A stretch of 64,000 nucleotides of DNA. It comes from CAIWHR01 sp963708855. Its GTDB lineage: Bacteria > Pseudomonadota > Gammaproteobacteria > Burkholderiales > Casimicrobiaceae. Both the position numbers and the translations under genes were made by a program. The notes under the pieces were generated by a model that searched no databases, was not told the origin of the DNA, and saw nothing but the letters and a program-made list of their open reading frames with translations. How positions within the stretch are numbered: the first letter of the stretch is position 1; each line of letters opens with the position of its first letter. The stretch is taken from contig CAVPUM010000012.1 in the NCBI GenBank assembly GCA_963708855.1, positions 42,620 to 106,619 on the forward strand. The letters are read 5' to 3'. This document shows positions 43,787 to 53,234 of the stretch, one piece after another.

Positions 43787-44683
43787 ACTCCCAACGAGCG
43801 CACGGACGAAATTGGGGAGCGCGATTGCCGCGCGGTGCATCTCGCCGTTGTAATACTGCAGCCGGGTGAGCCCTCGCTCCGCGATCCGGCGGTCGACCTC
43901 GTTCGCCGACAGGCTCCCGAGGTCGAGCGTCGCCGACGCGCAAGCCATCATCCACAGTCCGCCGTACAGGGGTATCGAGGTCAGATAAGGCGTGACCAGC
44001 GGGAAGGCGTCGCGCAGTCCGGCCAGCGTCGAGCGAATCCGGTCCGGATGCGCGATCGGGCTGGCGATATGCAGCGTCATCGCGCCGCCGGGGTTCAACC
44101 GCGCCGCGCAGGCGCGATAAAAGTCCGGTGTATACAACAACTCGGACGGGCCGCCGGGATCGGTCAGATCGAGGACGATCAGGTCGAATCGTTCGGTCGT
44201 CGCGCGGACATAGGCGAAGCCATCCCCGATCCTGAGTGCGAGCCTGGGGTCGTCCAGCGCGCCGCCGTGGACCGCGCCGAGATACTTGCGTGCGATGTCG
44301 ACCACGGCGGCGTCGATTTCGGCGAGCGTCACCGACCTGATCGAAGGATGTTTCAGCAGCTCCTCGGCGGAACCGCCGTCCCCGCCCCCGATGATCAGCG
44401 CACGTTCCGGTCGCGGATGCGTGAGCGCCGCAAGATGCACGAGGTTCTCGTGATAGAAGAACTCGTCCATTTCGGACGTCATGAAGTGGCCGTCGAGCCG
44501 GAACAGCCGGCCGAAAGGCACCGTGTCGTGAACCTCGATCGACTGAAAGGCGGAATTGAACTGCTCGAATCGCCGGGCCGACCGAATGTAGAACCCCCAT
44601 TCGGGCGTGAGTTGTTCGGTCAATGCGTCCTGCGCGAGACCTGCCGGCGCGCAATCCGCGCTATCGGCCAGCCCGTCAGTCAT
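43784..44683 (-). CDS. speE: Polyamine aminopropyltransferase (spermidine synthase)
   Basis: 299 residues. The class I methyltransferase-like fold binds decarboxylated SAM: IIGGGDGGSAEELLKHPS, LAEIDAAVVDIARKYL, and the catalytic Asp region VLDLTDPGGPSELLYT. It transfers aminopropyl to putrescine. The start ATG at 44683 overlaps the end of speD by 8 bp, indicating coupled synthesis with the enzyme that supplies its cosubstrate. Its stop codon lies within a family-A repeat. Confidence 0.93.
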   Translation of the reverse strand: MTDGLADSADCAPAGLAQDALTEQLTPEWGFYIRSARRFEQFNSAFQSIEVHDTVPFGRLFRLDGHFMTSEMDEFFYHENLVHLAALTHPRPERALIIGGGDGGSAEELLKHPSIRSVTLAEIDAAVVDIARKYLGAVHGGALDDPRLALRIGDGFAYVRATTERFDLIVLDLTDPGGPSELLYTPDFYRACAARLNPGGAMTLHIASPIAHPDRIRSTLAGLRDAFPLVTPYLTSIPLYGGLWMMACASATLDLGSLSANEVDRRIAERGLTRLQYYNGEMHRAAIALPNFVRALVGS

Positions 44684-45041
44684 CCTTGCCGCCGCGAACG
44701 ATCGCCTGAAACTTCGTGCGCTGCGGTTGCAACGCCGTCTCGAGGGCACGAAACAGGCGCTTCGCCTTGTCGCTGTTGTCGGTTGCAAGATTGCAGACGT
44801 AAACGTCCACCGTCACGAAGCCGAACTCCGGCCAGGTGTGGATCGCCAGATGGGATTCGGCAAGGAGCACAGTCCCCGTGACACCCTGCGGCTCGAACTG
44901 GTGGAACGAATCGCCGACGACCGTCAGTCCGGTGGCGCGCACGGCTGCAAGGCACAGCGCGCGCAACGCGTCGGCGCGGGTGAACTCGGGGGTGTGCGCG
45001 GGGCACCCGTACCATTCGCCCAAAAGATGGATGCCGTCCAC
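44676..45041 (-). CDS. speD: S-adenosylmethionine decarboxylase proenzyme, class 1B-like
   Basis: 121 residues from GTG at 45041 (VDGIHLLGEWYGCP), preceded by GGAGGAGGGGGCGACTA. The self-cleavage serine that becomes the pyruvoyl group is in LLAESHLAIHTWPE, followed by FVTVDVYVCN. Short proenzymes of this kind are self-processed to two chains and make decarboxylated SAM for SpeE. Longer in-frame reading upstream is Arg-rich and rejected. Confidence 0.92.
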   Translation of the reverse strand: MDGIHLLGEWYGCPAHTPEFTRADALRALCLAAVRATGLTVVGDSFHQFEPQGVTGTVLLAESHLAIHTWPEFGFVTVDVYVCNLATDNSDKAKRLFRALETALQPQRTKFQAIVRGGKDD

Positions 45042-45380
45042 TAGTCGCCCCCTCCTCCGCCTCCGGCGGACTGACGCAAACGGGCGCTCAATTGCGTCAC
45101 CGTGGCCTCTGCGCTGCGCTCGAATGATTGCTGACGCACCGAAGAAAAAGCCCCGCTCCCCGCAGCGCAGGAAGAAGGGCACCCGCCGGCGTGCGCCATC
45201 ACTGGCACGCGCCGATGTAAACGTTTCATTATTGCACAAATCCCCCCCGGGCGCGATAATTTGAGGCTCCGCAGGCAGTGAAAACTATCGCGCGCCGCCG
45301 GGGCGCCTCCGATTTCTTGCCAAAACGCCGTACGCGCCGCTGCCGCCCCAGCCGCCAATCACGAGACTCGATCCGCCATC
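45042..45380. promoter_or_regulatory. Intergenic region between speD and tkt
   Basis: 339 bp with no credible gene. The right part holds the tkt promoter (45232-45260). The left part contains the speD ribosome site. No repeat or terminator stands out. Confidence 0.6.
45232..45260 (+). promoter_or_regulatory. tkt promoter
   Basis: TTGCAC (45232-45237), 17 bp, GATAAT (45255-45260). Predicted start near 45267, giving a ~114-nt leader to tkt. Confidence 0.75.
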
Positions 45381-47405
45381 ATGACTTCCGCCGTCAGCGC
45401 TTCCACCCCCCAACTCGCGAATGCGATCCGCGCGCTCGCGATGGACGCCGTAGAGACGGCGAAGTCCGGCCATCCCGGCATGCCGATGGGCATGGCGGAA
45501 ATCGCGGTAGCGCTCTGGACCCGTCATCTTGCGCACAACCCGGCCAATGCGAAGTGGGCCAACCGCGATCGCTTCGTCGTGTCGAACGGGCACGGCTCGA
45601 TGCTGCTCTATGCGCTCTTGCATCTCACGGGGTACGACCTGCCGATGGGGGAACTGAAGCGTTTCCGCCAGCTGCACTCGAAAACGCCCGGACACCCCGA
45701 GTTCGGTCCGACGCCAGGCGTCGAAACCACGACCGGCCCGCTGGGTCAGGGCTTGAGCAACGCCGTCGGCATGGCGCTCGCCGAAAAGCTGCTCGCCGCC
45801 GAATTCAACCGGCCCGGCCATGCGATCGTCGATCACCGTACCTACGTTCTCGTCGGGGACGGCTGTTTGATGGAGGGTATATCGCACGAAGCCTGCTCGC
45901 TCGCCGGCACGTGGGGCCTCGGCAGACTGATGGTGCTCTACGACGACAACGGCATCTCGATCGACGGCGAGACCAGGGGCTGGTTCACCGATGACACCGT
46001 CAAGCGGTTCGAGGCCTACGGCTGGCACGTGATAGGAAACGTCGACGGCCATGACGTCGCGGCGGTCGACCGCGCGATAACGGAGGGGCAGCGCGTCACC
46101 GATCGTCCGACGCTCCTCTGCTGCAAGACGGTGATCGGCAAGGGTGCGCCGAACAAGGCCGGAACCGCGGAGGCACACGGTGCCGCGCTCGGAGAGAAGG
46201 AAGTCGCGCTCGCGCGCGCCGAGCTCGGCTGGCCGCACGCGCCCTTCGTGATTCCCGACGCGGTATACGACGGCTGGAATGCCCGTGCGCGCGGCGCGGC
46301 ATCCGAGGATGCGTGGGCGAAGCGCTTCGCGCACTATCGCGCAGCCCATCCCGCCCTCGCCGCCGAATTCGCGCGGCGGATGCACGGAGAGCTCCCGGCC
46401 GCCTGGAGCGAGACGGCGAGCGCCTTCGTGCAGGCGCAGGATGCGAAGGGCGAAACCGTGGCCACCCGCAAGGCCTCGCAGCATGCGCTCGAGGCCTACG
46501 CCCAGGCGCTGCCGGAGATGATCGGCGGATCCGCCGACCTGACGGGCTCGGTGTTCACCAACTGGTCGGGCAGCAAGCCGATCAGCCGCGACGCTCCCGG
46601 CAACTACGTCAACTTCGGCGTCCGCGAGTTCGCGATGTGCGCTATCGCGAATGGCATGGCGCTGCACGGCGGCCTGATCCCGTACGTCGGCACGTTCCTC
46701 ACGTTTTCCGACTACGCCCGCAACGCGCTGCGGATGGCGGCGCTGATGAGGCTGCGATCGATTTTCGTGTTCACCCACGATTCGATCGGACTGGGCGAGG
46801 ATGGGCCGACACACCAGTCGGTCGAGCACGCGGCGAGCCTTCGCCTCATACCGAACATGGACGTCTGGCGGCCGTGCGACACCGTGGAGACCGCCGTCGC
46901 ATGGGCCGCGGCCATCGAGCGCGCGGACGGCCCCGCGTGCCTGCTGTTCTCGCGACAGAACGTTCCGTTCCAGTCGCGCGACGGCGCGCAGATCGCGGCG
47001 ATACGCCGGGGCGGCTATGTGCTGGCCGACTGGAACGGCACCAGCCCCAAGCGGGCGGTGATCATCGCGACAGGCTCCGAAGTCGCGCTGGCGATGGGCG
47101 CCCGCGCGGCCCTCGCGGCGGACGGGGTGGCCGCCCGCGTCGTGTCGATGCCGGGCACCAGCGTTTTCGACCGGCAGGATGGCGCTTACCGCGCGAGCGT
47201 GCTGCCCCGGGGCGTGCCGCGCGTGGCCGTGGAAGCGGGTGCTACCGCGGGCTGGCACAAGTACGTGGGGGCGATCGACGACAGGCAGGGAGCGGTCGTC
47301 GGCCTCGATGCTTTCGGCGAGTCCGCGCCGGCGGGCGTGTTGTTCAAGCATTTCGGCTTCACCGTGGAGAACGTCGTTGCCGCGGTGAAGCGCGTCGTCG
47401 CATGA
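45381..47405 (+). CDS. tkt: Transketolase
   Basis: 674 residues. ThDP-binding GDGCLMEGISHEACSLAG and DDNGISIDG, N-terminal MDAVETAKSGHPGMPMGMAE, the pyrimidine-domain TFSDYARNALRMAALM and the HDSIGLGEDGPTHQ motif. It transfers two-carbon units in the pentose phosphate and Calvin cycles. It heads a tkt-gap-pgk-fba set all in one direction, an arrangement shared by glycolytic and CO2-fixing betaproteobacteria. Confidence 0.97.
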   Translation: MTSAVSASTPQLANAIRALAMDAVETAKSGHPGMPMGMAEIAVALWTRHLAHNPANAKWANRDRFVVSNGHGSMLLYALLHLTGYDLPMGELKRFRQLHSKTPGHPEFGPTPGVETTTGPLGQGLSNAVGMALAEKLLAAEFNRPGHAIVDHRTYVLVGDGCLMEGISHEACSLAGTWGLGRLMVLYDDNGISIDGETRGWFTDDTVKRFEAYGWHVIGNVDGHDVAAVDRAITEGQRVTDRPTLLCCKTVIGKGAPNKAGTAEAHGAALGEKEVALARAELGWPHAPFVIPDAVYDGWNARARGAASEDAWAKRFAHYRAAHPALAAEFARRMHGELPAAWSETASAFVQAQDAKGETVATRKASQHALEAYAQALPEMIGGSADLTGSVFTNWSGSKPISRDAPGNYVNFGVREFAMCAIANGMALHGGLIPYVGTFLTFSDYARNALRMAALMRLRSIFVFTHDSIGLGEDGPTHQSVEHAASLRLIPNMDVWRPCDTVETAVAWAAAIERADGPACLLFSRQNVPFQSRDGAQIAAIRRGGYVLADWNGTSPKRAVIIATGSEVALAMGARAALAADGVAARVVSMPGTSVFDRQDGAYRASVLPRGVPRVAVEAGATAGWHKYVGAIDDRQGAVVGLDAFGESAPAGVLFKHFGFTVENVVAAVKRVVA

Positions 47406-47530
47406 GTGCGCCGCAGGCGCCTCGACAGCTTCCTGGCCAACGGTCCTTTGACCTGGGTCATTGCGGGCAACAAGGGCGTGCGCGCATCCTATGAGCAAGT
47501 GATTTTTCTTCTTTACATCGGGAGCAGAGC

Positions 47531-48529
47531 ATGACGATCAGGATCGGCATCAACGGCTTCGGCCGCATCGGCCGCATGGTGCTTCGCGCCGCGGTCCGGG
47601 ACTTCCCCGAAATCGAGGTGGTCGGCGTCAACGACCTGCTCGAGCCTGACTACCTCGCCTACATGCTGCGCTACGACTCCGTGCACGGCCGTTTCAAGGG
47701 CGATATCGCCGTCGACGGCAACACGCTGTTGGTCAACGGCAAGAAGATCCGCCTCACCGCCCTCAAGGATCCGGCCGAGCTCCGGTGGAAGGATGTCGGC
47801 GCCGATTACGTGGTCGAATCGACCGGTCTCTTTCTCACCCTCGAAACCGCCGGCAAGCACATTGCCGCAGGTGCGAAGAAGGTGATCATGTCGGCCCCCT
47901 CTAAGGACGAGACTCCGATGTTCGTATACGGCGTCAACGACAAGACTTACGCCGGACAGACCATCATTTCCAACGCCTCCTGCACCACCAACTGCCTCGC
48001 GCCGGTCGCCAAGGTCCTGCACGACAACTGGGGGATCAAGCGCGGCCTGATGACCACGGTGCATGCGGCGACAGCCACGCAGAAGACCGTCGACGGTCCG
48101 TCGAACAAGGATTGGCGCGGAGGACGCGGCATCCTCGAGAACATCATTCCGTCGTCCACGGGGGCCGCCAAGGCAGTGGGCAAGGTCATTCCGGAGCTCA
48201 ACAAGAAACTCACCGGCATGGCCTTCCGCGTGCCGACCTCGGACGTTTCGGTCGTCGACCTCACCGTGGAGCTCGCGAAGGAAACGACCTACGACGCCAT
48301 CTGCGCCGCGATGAAAGCCGCCGCCGAGGGACCGATGAAGGGCGTGCTCGGTTACACCACGGACAAGGTCGTCGCCACGGACTTCCGCGGCGAGAGCCGC
48401 ACCTCGGTGTTCGACGCGGACGCCGGAATGGCGCTCGACGGCACGTTCGTCAAGGTCGTCGCCTGGTACGACAACGAATGGGGCTACGCGTGCAAGGTGC
48501 TGGAGATGATCCGGGTGATGGCGAAGTAA
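47531..48529 (+). CDS. gap: Glyceraldehyde-3-phosphate dehydrogenase
   Basis: 332 residues. NAD-binding INGFGRIGRMVLRA, the catalytic Cys in SNASCTTNCLAPVAK (residue ~152), the conserved NIIPSSTGAAKAVGKVIPE and WYDNEWGYACKVLEM. Cofactor choice (NAD or NADP) cannot be told with certainty. The ribosome site is GGGAGCAGAGC. It is 125 bp after tkt. Confidence 0.97.
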   Translation: MTIRIGINGFGRIGRMVLRAAVRDFPEIEVVGVNDLLEPDYLAYMLRYDSVHGRFKGDIAVDGNTLLVNGKKIRLTALKDPAELRWKDVGADYVVESTGLFLTLETAGKHIAAGAKKVIMSAPSKDETPMFVYGVNDKTYAGQTIISNASCTTNCLAPVAKVLHDNWGIKRGLMTTVHAATATQKTVDGPSNKDWRGGRGILENIIPSSTGAAKAVGKVIPELNKKLTGMAFRVPTSDVSVVDLTVELAKETTYDAICAAMKAAAEGPMKGVLGYTTDKVVATDFRGESRTSVFDADAGMALDGTFVKVVAWYDNEWGYACKVLEMIRVMAK

Positions 48530-48604
48530 TCCGCCGTCAGCGGGAGCGCCGGCGGTGCAGCCTTTTCCCTTTCGGGTTCCGCCAAAATTGAGCCGAGGAT
48601 CGCC

Positions 48605-49789
48605 ATGAGCTTCAATCGCCTCACCGACATTGCCGTCGCGGGCAAACGGGTCTTCATCCGCGCCGATCTCAACGTGCCCCAGGACGACGCCGGCAACATC
48701 ACCGACGACTCGCGGATCCGTGCGTCGGTACCGGGAATCCGCGACGCGCTCGCGCGGGGTGCCGCGGTGATGGTGACCTCGCACCTCGGACGGCCGACGG
48801 AAGGGAAGTGGAGCGAGGCGGATTCCCTCGCGCCGATCGCGAAACGGCTGTCCGAGCTCCTCGGGACTCCGGTGCCGCTCGTGCGCGAATGGGTGGACGG
48901 CGGCGCGTGGCATGCGGCACTTAAGCCGGGCGCCGTGGTGCTCCTCGAGAACTGCAGGTTCAATGCCGGCGAGAAAAAGGACGACGATGCCCTCGCACGA
49001 AAGATGGCGGCTCTTTGCGACGTCTATGTCAACGACGCGTTCGGAACCGCGCATCGGGCCGAGGCGACCACGCACGGGATCGCGAAGCATGCACCGACGG
49101 CCTGTGCCGGTCCGCTGATGGCAGCCGAGCTGGAGGCGCTGGGCAAAGCGCTCGCCCGCCCGGCGCGGCCTGTCGTTGCGATCGTCGGCGGATCGAAGGT
49201 CTCGACCAAGCTCACGGTGTTGAAGACGCTCGCCGCCAAGGTGGATACGCTGATCGTCGGCGGCGGCATCGCCAATACATTCATCCTGGCGGCGAACGGC
49301 CACGTCGGCAAGTCGCTGGTCGAGGTCGACCTCGTCGGCGAGGCCCGGGCGATCCTGGACGCGTTCCCGGGCAAGGTGCCCATTCCGGTCGATGCCGTCT
49401 GCGCGAAGGAGTTTTCGGCGACGGCGGCACCGACGCAGAAGGCGATCGAGAACGTCGAGCCGGACGACATGATCCTCGATATCGGACCGAGCTCGATCGC
49501 CGTGCTGAAGACGATCGTCGCCAGGGCCGGCACGATCGTCTGGAACGGACCGATAGGCGTGTTCGAGTTCGACGCCTTCGCGGGCGGCACCAGGGCACTG
49601 GCGCAAGCCATCGCTGCATCGCCGGCGTTCTCGATCGCAGGCGGCGGCGACACGGTCGCCGCGATCCACAAGTTCGGGATTGCCGACCGCGTCTCGTACA
49701 TCTCTACTGCGGGCGGCGCGTTCCTCGAATTCCTCGAAGGCAGGACGCTGCCTGCCGTCGCGATGCTGGAAGCCCGCGCCAAAGGCTGA
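48605..49789 (+). CDS. pgk: Phosphoglycerate kinase
   Basis: 394 residues. FIRADLNVPQDDAGNITDD at the N-terminus, SHLGRPTEG, VLLENCRFNAGEKKDD, VAIVGGSKVSTKLTVL and the C-terminal GGGDTVAAIHKFG nucleotide loop. It interconverts 1,3-bisphosphoglycerate and 3-phosphoglycerate. In many relatives pyruvate kinase lies between pgk and fba, but here fba follows after 56 bp. Confidence 0.97.
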   Translation: MSFNRLTDIAVAGKRVFIRADLNVPQDDAGNITDDSRIRASVPGIRDALARGAAVMVTSHLGRPTEGKWSEADSLAPIAKRLSELLGTPVPLVREWVDGGAWHAALKPGAVVLLENCRFNAGEKKDDDALARKMAALCDVYVNDAFGTAHRAEATTHGIAKHAPTACAGPLMAAELEALGKALARPARPVVAIVGGSKVSTKLTVLKTLAAKVDTLIVGGGIANTFILAANGHVGKSLVEVDLVGEARAILDAFPGKVPIPVDAVCAKEFSATAAPTQKAIENVEPDDMILDIGPSSIAVLKTIVARAGTIVWNGPIGVFEFDAFAGGTRALAQAIAASPAFSIAGGGDTVAAIHKFGIADRVSYISTAGGAFLEFLEGRTLPAVAMLEARAKG

Positions 49790-49845
49790 GCCGCCGTTGC
49801 GGGTAAGATTGAGCAATCGCTACCCCCGTTCCACAGGAGAGCACC

Positions 49846-50910
49846 ATGCCCCTCGTTTCGATGCGCCAGCTCCTCGACCATGCCGCTGAAAACGGTTATG
49901 GGCTGCCGGCATTCAACGTCAACAATCTCGAGCAGGTCCAGGCGATCATGGCCGCGGCAGCCGAAACCAATAGCCCGGTGATCATGCAGGCTTCCGCCGG
50001 CGCGCGGAAGTACGCCGGCGAGACGTTCCTGCGCCACCTGATCGAAGCGGCGGTCGAGAGCTATCCCGACCTCCCGGTCGTGATGCACCAGGACCACGGG
50101 CAGTCGCCGGACGTCTGCCTGCAGGCGATGCGGCTGGGCTTCTCGAGCGTGATGATGGACGGGTCCCTCATGGCCGACGGCAAGTCGATCGCGAGCTACG
50201 ATTACAACGTCGATGTCACGCGCAAGGTCGTCGCGACGGCGCACGCGATCGGCGTGACCGTAGAGGGGGAGCTCGGTTGCCTGGGCTCGCTCGAAACGAT
50301 GAAAGGCGACAAGGAGGACGGGCACGGCGCTGAGGGCACGATGACCCGCGAAATGCTGCTGACCGACCCCGACCAGGCGGCCGATTTCGTCAAGCGGACG
50401 CAGCTCGATGCGCTGGCCATCGCCATCGGCACCTCGCACGGCGCCTACAAGTTCACGCGCAAGCCGACTGGCGACATTCTCGCCATCGACCGGATAAAGG
50501 CGATCCACGCGCGGATTCCCAATACCCACCTCGTGATGCACGGCAGCTCGTCGGTGCCGCAGGATCTGCTCGCCGTCATCCGCGAGAACGGCGGCGAGAT
50601 GAAGGAGACCTACGGCGTGCCGGTCGAGGAGATCCAGGAGGGGATCAGGCACGGCGTGCGCAAGATCAACATCGACACCGACATCCGGCTGGCGATGACG
50701 GCCGCGGTGCGCAGGTTCCTCAATCAGAACAAGAGCGCGTTCGACCCGCGCGACTACCTCAAGCCCGCGCGCGAGGCGGCGAAGGTCATCTGCAAACAGC
50801 GCTACGAGCAGTTCGGCTGCGCCGGGATGGCGTCGAAGATCAAATCCATCCCGCTGGACCGCATCGCCGCGAAGTACAAGACCGGCGAGCTCGCGCAGAT
50901 CGTCAACTGA
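49846..50910 (+). CDS. fba: Class II fructose-bisphosphate aldolase (Calvin-cycle subtype)
   Basis: 354 residues. Zinc-binding VVMHQDHGQSPDVC, GEYGVPVEE-like region (KETYGVPVEEIQEGIRHG), VEGELGCLGSLETMKGDKED and GVRKINIDTDIRLAMTAA. The start PLVSMRQLLDHAAENGYGL and the length assign it to the CbbA/FbaA-type class II branch that serves glycolysis and the Calvin cycle. The ATG follows CAGGAGAGCACC. Confidence 0.96.
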   Translation: MPLVSMRQLLDHAAENGYGLPAFNVNNLEQVQAIMAAAAETNSPVIMQASAGARKYAGETFLRHLIEAAVESYPDLPVVMHQDHGQSPDVCLQAMRLGFSSVMMDGSLMADGKSIASYDYNVDVTRKVVATAHAIGVTVEGELGCLGSLETMKGDKEDGHGAEGTMTREMLLTDPDQAADFVKRTQLDALAIAIGTSHGAYKFTRKPTGDILAIDRIKAIHARIPNTHLVMHGSSSVPQDLLAVIRENGGEMKETYGVPVEEIQEGIRHGVRKINIDTDIRLAMTAAVRRFLNQNKSAFDPRDYLKPAREAAKVICKQRYEQFGCAGMASKIKSIPLDRIAAKYKTGELAQIVN

Positions 50911-50988
50911 TCCCGGGCTGACCGCCTCAGCAGGCATCGGATCCGCGCGGCCGCGCGGCCGGGCGCGCGATTCAGGTGGCGATGAAGA

Positions 50989-51672
50989 TCACGCCGCCGC
51001 GTCGCCGCTGCGGCATGAACCCTCGTCCGTGAACGGATGGTACGGCCCCGTGCCGCTGTGCGGCGCCTGTGCCGCGGCCACGAAGGTGCCGGACTTCACG
51101 TCGAACACGTGCACTTCACCGTCCTCGAGGACATAGTACCAGCCGTGCAGCGCCAGCCTCCCGGCCTCGACGCGCCCGCGTACCATTGGGTAGCCCATCA
51201 GGCGCTCGAGCTGAAGCACGATCGCCCGCTGCTCGGTGCGGCACAGTGCCTCCTCCGTCACCTGCACCGGCAGCACCGCCTCGCGCCCGAGGTCCAGCCA
51301 GGCCGTGAGGTTGATCGCCTCCGGCGGCACCTCCTCGTACAGCGCGCGAATGCCGCCGCAGTGCGAGTGGCCGCAGACGACGATGTGCGTCACTTCGAGA
51401 GTCAGCACCGCGAATTCAATGGCGGCAGCGGTGCCGTGATAACCGGCCGAGCCGTCGTACGGCGGCACGAACGCGCCGACGTTGCGGATGATGAAGAGCT
51501 CGCCCGGGCCGGTGCCGGTCAGCAGGTACGGGACGATGCGGGAATCCGAGCAGCCGATGAACAGGATCGTCGGATGCTGACCGTCCCGTACCAGGCTCTG
51601 GAACTGATCGGCGACGCCAGGAAAATAGTCGTCGTGAAACCGGCGCAGTCGCTGCAGCAGCTCGTCGGGCAT
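50989..51672 (-). CDS. Beta-class carbonic anhydrase
   Basis: 227 residues. Zinc ligands and catalytic dyad are present: FIGCSDSRIVP (Cys, Asp-Arg pair) and VVCGHSHCGGIRAL (His, Cys). Start MPDELLQRLRRFHDDYFPG at 51672; longer frames run into the neighbouring gene. It interconverts CO2 and bicarbonate in the cytosol. Lying between the sugar-phosphate cluster and the nar operon, it could supply bicarbonate for carboxylation. It may be co-transcribed with the nar genes, as the gap to the preceding leftward gene is only 22 bp. Confidence 0.92.
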   Translation of the reverse strand: MPDELLQRLRRFHDDYFPGVADQFQSLVRDGQHPTILFIGCSDSRIVPYLLTGTGPGELFIIRNVGAFVPPYDGSAGYHGTAAAIEFAVLTLEVTHIVVCGHSHCGGIRALYEEVPPEAINLTAWLDLGREAVLPVQVTEEALCRTEQRAIVLQLERLMGYPMVRGRVEAGRLALHGWYYVLEDGEVHVFDVKSGTFVAAAQAPHSGTGPYHPFTDEGSCRSGDAAA

Positions 51673-51694
51673 CACGCAGTTCCGCGCCACGCCG

Positions 51695-52483
51695 TCACTG
51701 GATGAGCGGCTTGTCCGTGCCTTCCAGGTCCACACCCTCCACGACGGCCGCACCTGCGAGCACCTGCAGATACTGGCGCAGCGCGGTCACGAAGCCCTGC
51801 TGGCGCAAGTCCACCGCCACCGCACCGCGCACCGCCGTGAAATCCGGAACCACACCCGGCTCCCGAGCCTGCACCTCGACCACGTGCAGGCCGAAGCGGC
51901 TGTGCACGAGCCTCGGCAGTACCCCGATCTCGGGTTTGCCGAAGATCTCGCGCGCGAGCTCCGGTGCACAGTCCTTCGCCTCGACCCAGCCGAGATCGCC
52001 GCCGTCTGCTCCACTCGGGCAGTTGGACAGCGTGCGCGCGGCGCCTGCGAAGCCGTCGCCGGCAGCGCCGTCGTGGCAACGCACATCGAGCAACGCGTCT
52101 TCCGCGCGCTTGCGCAGTGCGACGACGTCGACGCCCGGCGTGACCGCGAACAGGATGTGTCGCACGCGCGCGCGTTCACCTATCGCGTATCTGCCCGCGT
52201 GCGCCGCGTGATGCCGGCGACACGCTTCGTCCGCCGGGTCCGGTACGCGCAACACGCGCTCGAGCAGCGTGTCGATGGCAGCGGTCGCGGCTTCGCTTAT
52301 GGCGCCATCGGTCCCTGGCGCATCGTCGGCGGCGAGCAGGCCTTCGCGCTGCGCAGCCTGACGCATGAGCTCGGTGCACGCGCGCTGACGCAAGGCGTCG
52401 GGCGCGATCGTTGCCAAGGGTGCGTGCAGCGCGACGCCGTTGACGCGCGCAACGCCGGCGATGGTCGTGGCGAAGTCGGACAT
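51695..52483 (-). CDS. Parvulin-type peptidyl-prolyl isomerase of the nar operon
   Basis: 262 residues. The C-terminal half is a PpiC/parvulin domain: ARVRHILFAVTPGVD, NCPSGADGGDLGWVE, FGKPEIGVLPRLVHSRFGLHVVEV. The N-terminal half is helical and NifM-like. No signal peptide is visible. Parvulin genes at the end of narGHJI are frequent in betaproteobacteria and are presumed to aid folding of the reductase, although this is family-context inference. Starts 13 bp after narI. Confidence 0.87.
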   Translation of the reverse strand: MSDFATTIAGVARVNGVALHAPLATIAPDALRQRACTELMRQAAQREGLLAADDAPGTDGAISEAATAAIDTLLERVLRVPDPADEACRRHHAAHAGRYAIGERARVRHILFAVTPGVDVVALRKRAEDALLDVRCHDGAAGDGFAGAARTLSNCPSGADGGDLGWVEAKDCAPELAREIFGKPEIGVLPRLVHSRFGLHVVEVQAREPGVVPDFTAVRGAVAVDLRQQGFVTALRQYLQVLAGAAVVEGVDLEGTDKPLIQ

Positions 52484-52496
52484 GGCGACGGCCTCG

Positions 52497-53234
52497 TCAG
52501 TTGCCGACGCCGGGCTGGCCCGGCAGGTTCCTGCCGGAAGGAACGTTCATGCGCCGGCTGCGCACCACTTGGTACGGGCGCAGCAGATAGCCGAGGGACG
52601 CGAAGCCGCTCCACACGTGCACCAGCCGGCTGAACGGGAACAGCAGGAAGATCGTCATGCCGAGCAGCATGTGCACCTTGAAGGGCCAGGCGATCCCTGC
52701 CAGCACGCTGGCGTCCGGTTGCAGCGTGGCGATGCCCTGCAGGTAGCCCGCCAGAATCAGCATGGTGCTCGCGTCCTGGCGGTGTTCCCATGACAGGGGC
52801 AGCGTTACGAGGCCCAGGCACAGCTGGACCCACAGGATCACGAGGATCGCGAGGTCCGTGCGGTGGCTGGTCAGCCGGATGCGCGGGTCGAAGATGCGCC
52901 GGTGCAGCAGGAGCGTCAGGCCGACGAAGCAGATCAGGCCCGCCGCGCCGCCGGAGACGATGGCCACCAGCTGTTTCTGCGGCGCGCTTATGAACGGCTC
53001 GTACATCCAGTGCGGCGTGAGCTGCCCGAACAGATGGCCGAAGAACAGGAACAGGATGCCGACGTGGAACAGATTGCTGCCCCACCGCAGCGTGCCGGTG
53101 CGCAGCATCTGCGACGAGTCGCTCTTCCACGTGTACTGGTCTCGGTCGAACCGCGCGACGCTGCCCATCAGGAACACCGCGAGGCACACGTACGGATAGA
53201 CGACGAAGGCGAGATTGTTGAGATAGGAACTCAT
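52497..53234 (-). CDS. narI: Respiratory nitrate reductase gamma subunit (cytochrome b)
   Basis: 245 residues with about five transmembrane helices (NNLAFVVYPYVCLAVFLMG, NLFHVGILFLFFGHLFGQL, VAIVSGGAAGLICFVGLTLL, LAILVILWVQLCLGLVTLPL, MLLGMTIFLLFPFSRLVHVW). The haem-ligand His residues in FHVG, FGHLFG, VHML and RLVHVW are kept. It takes electrons from quinol and passes them to NarH. Start ATG at 53234 overlaps the narJ stop by 4 bp. Confidence 0.96.
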   Translation of the reverse strand: MSSYLNNLAFVVYPYVCLAVFLMGSVARFDRDQYTWKSDSSQMLRTGTLRWGSNLFHVGILFLFFGHLFGQLTPHWMYEPFISAPQKQLVAIVSGGAAGLICFVGLTLLLHRRIFDPRIRLTSHRTDLAILVILWVQLCLGLVTLPLSWEHRQDASTMLILAGYLQGIATLQPDASVLAGIAWPFKVHMLLGMTIFLLFPFSRLVHVWSGFASLGYLLRPYQVVRSRRMNVPSGRNLPGQPGVGN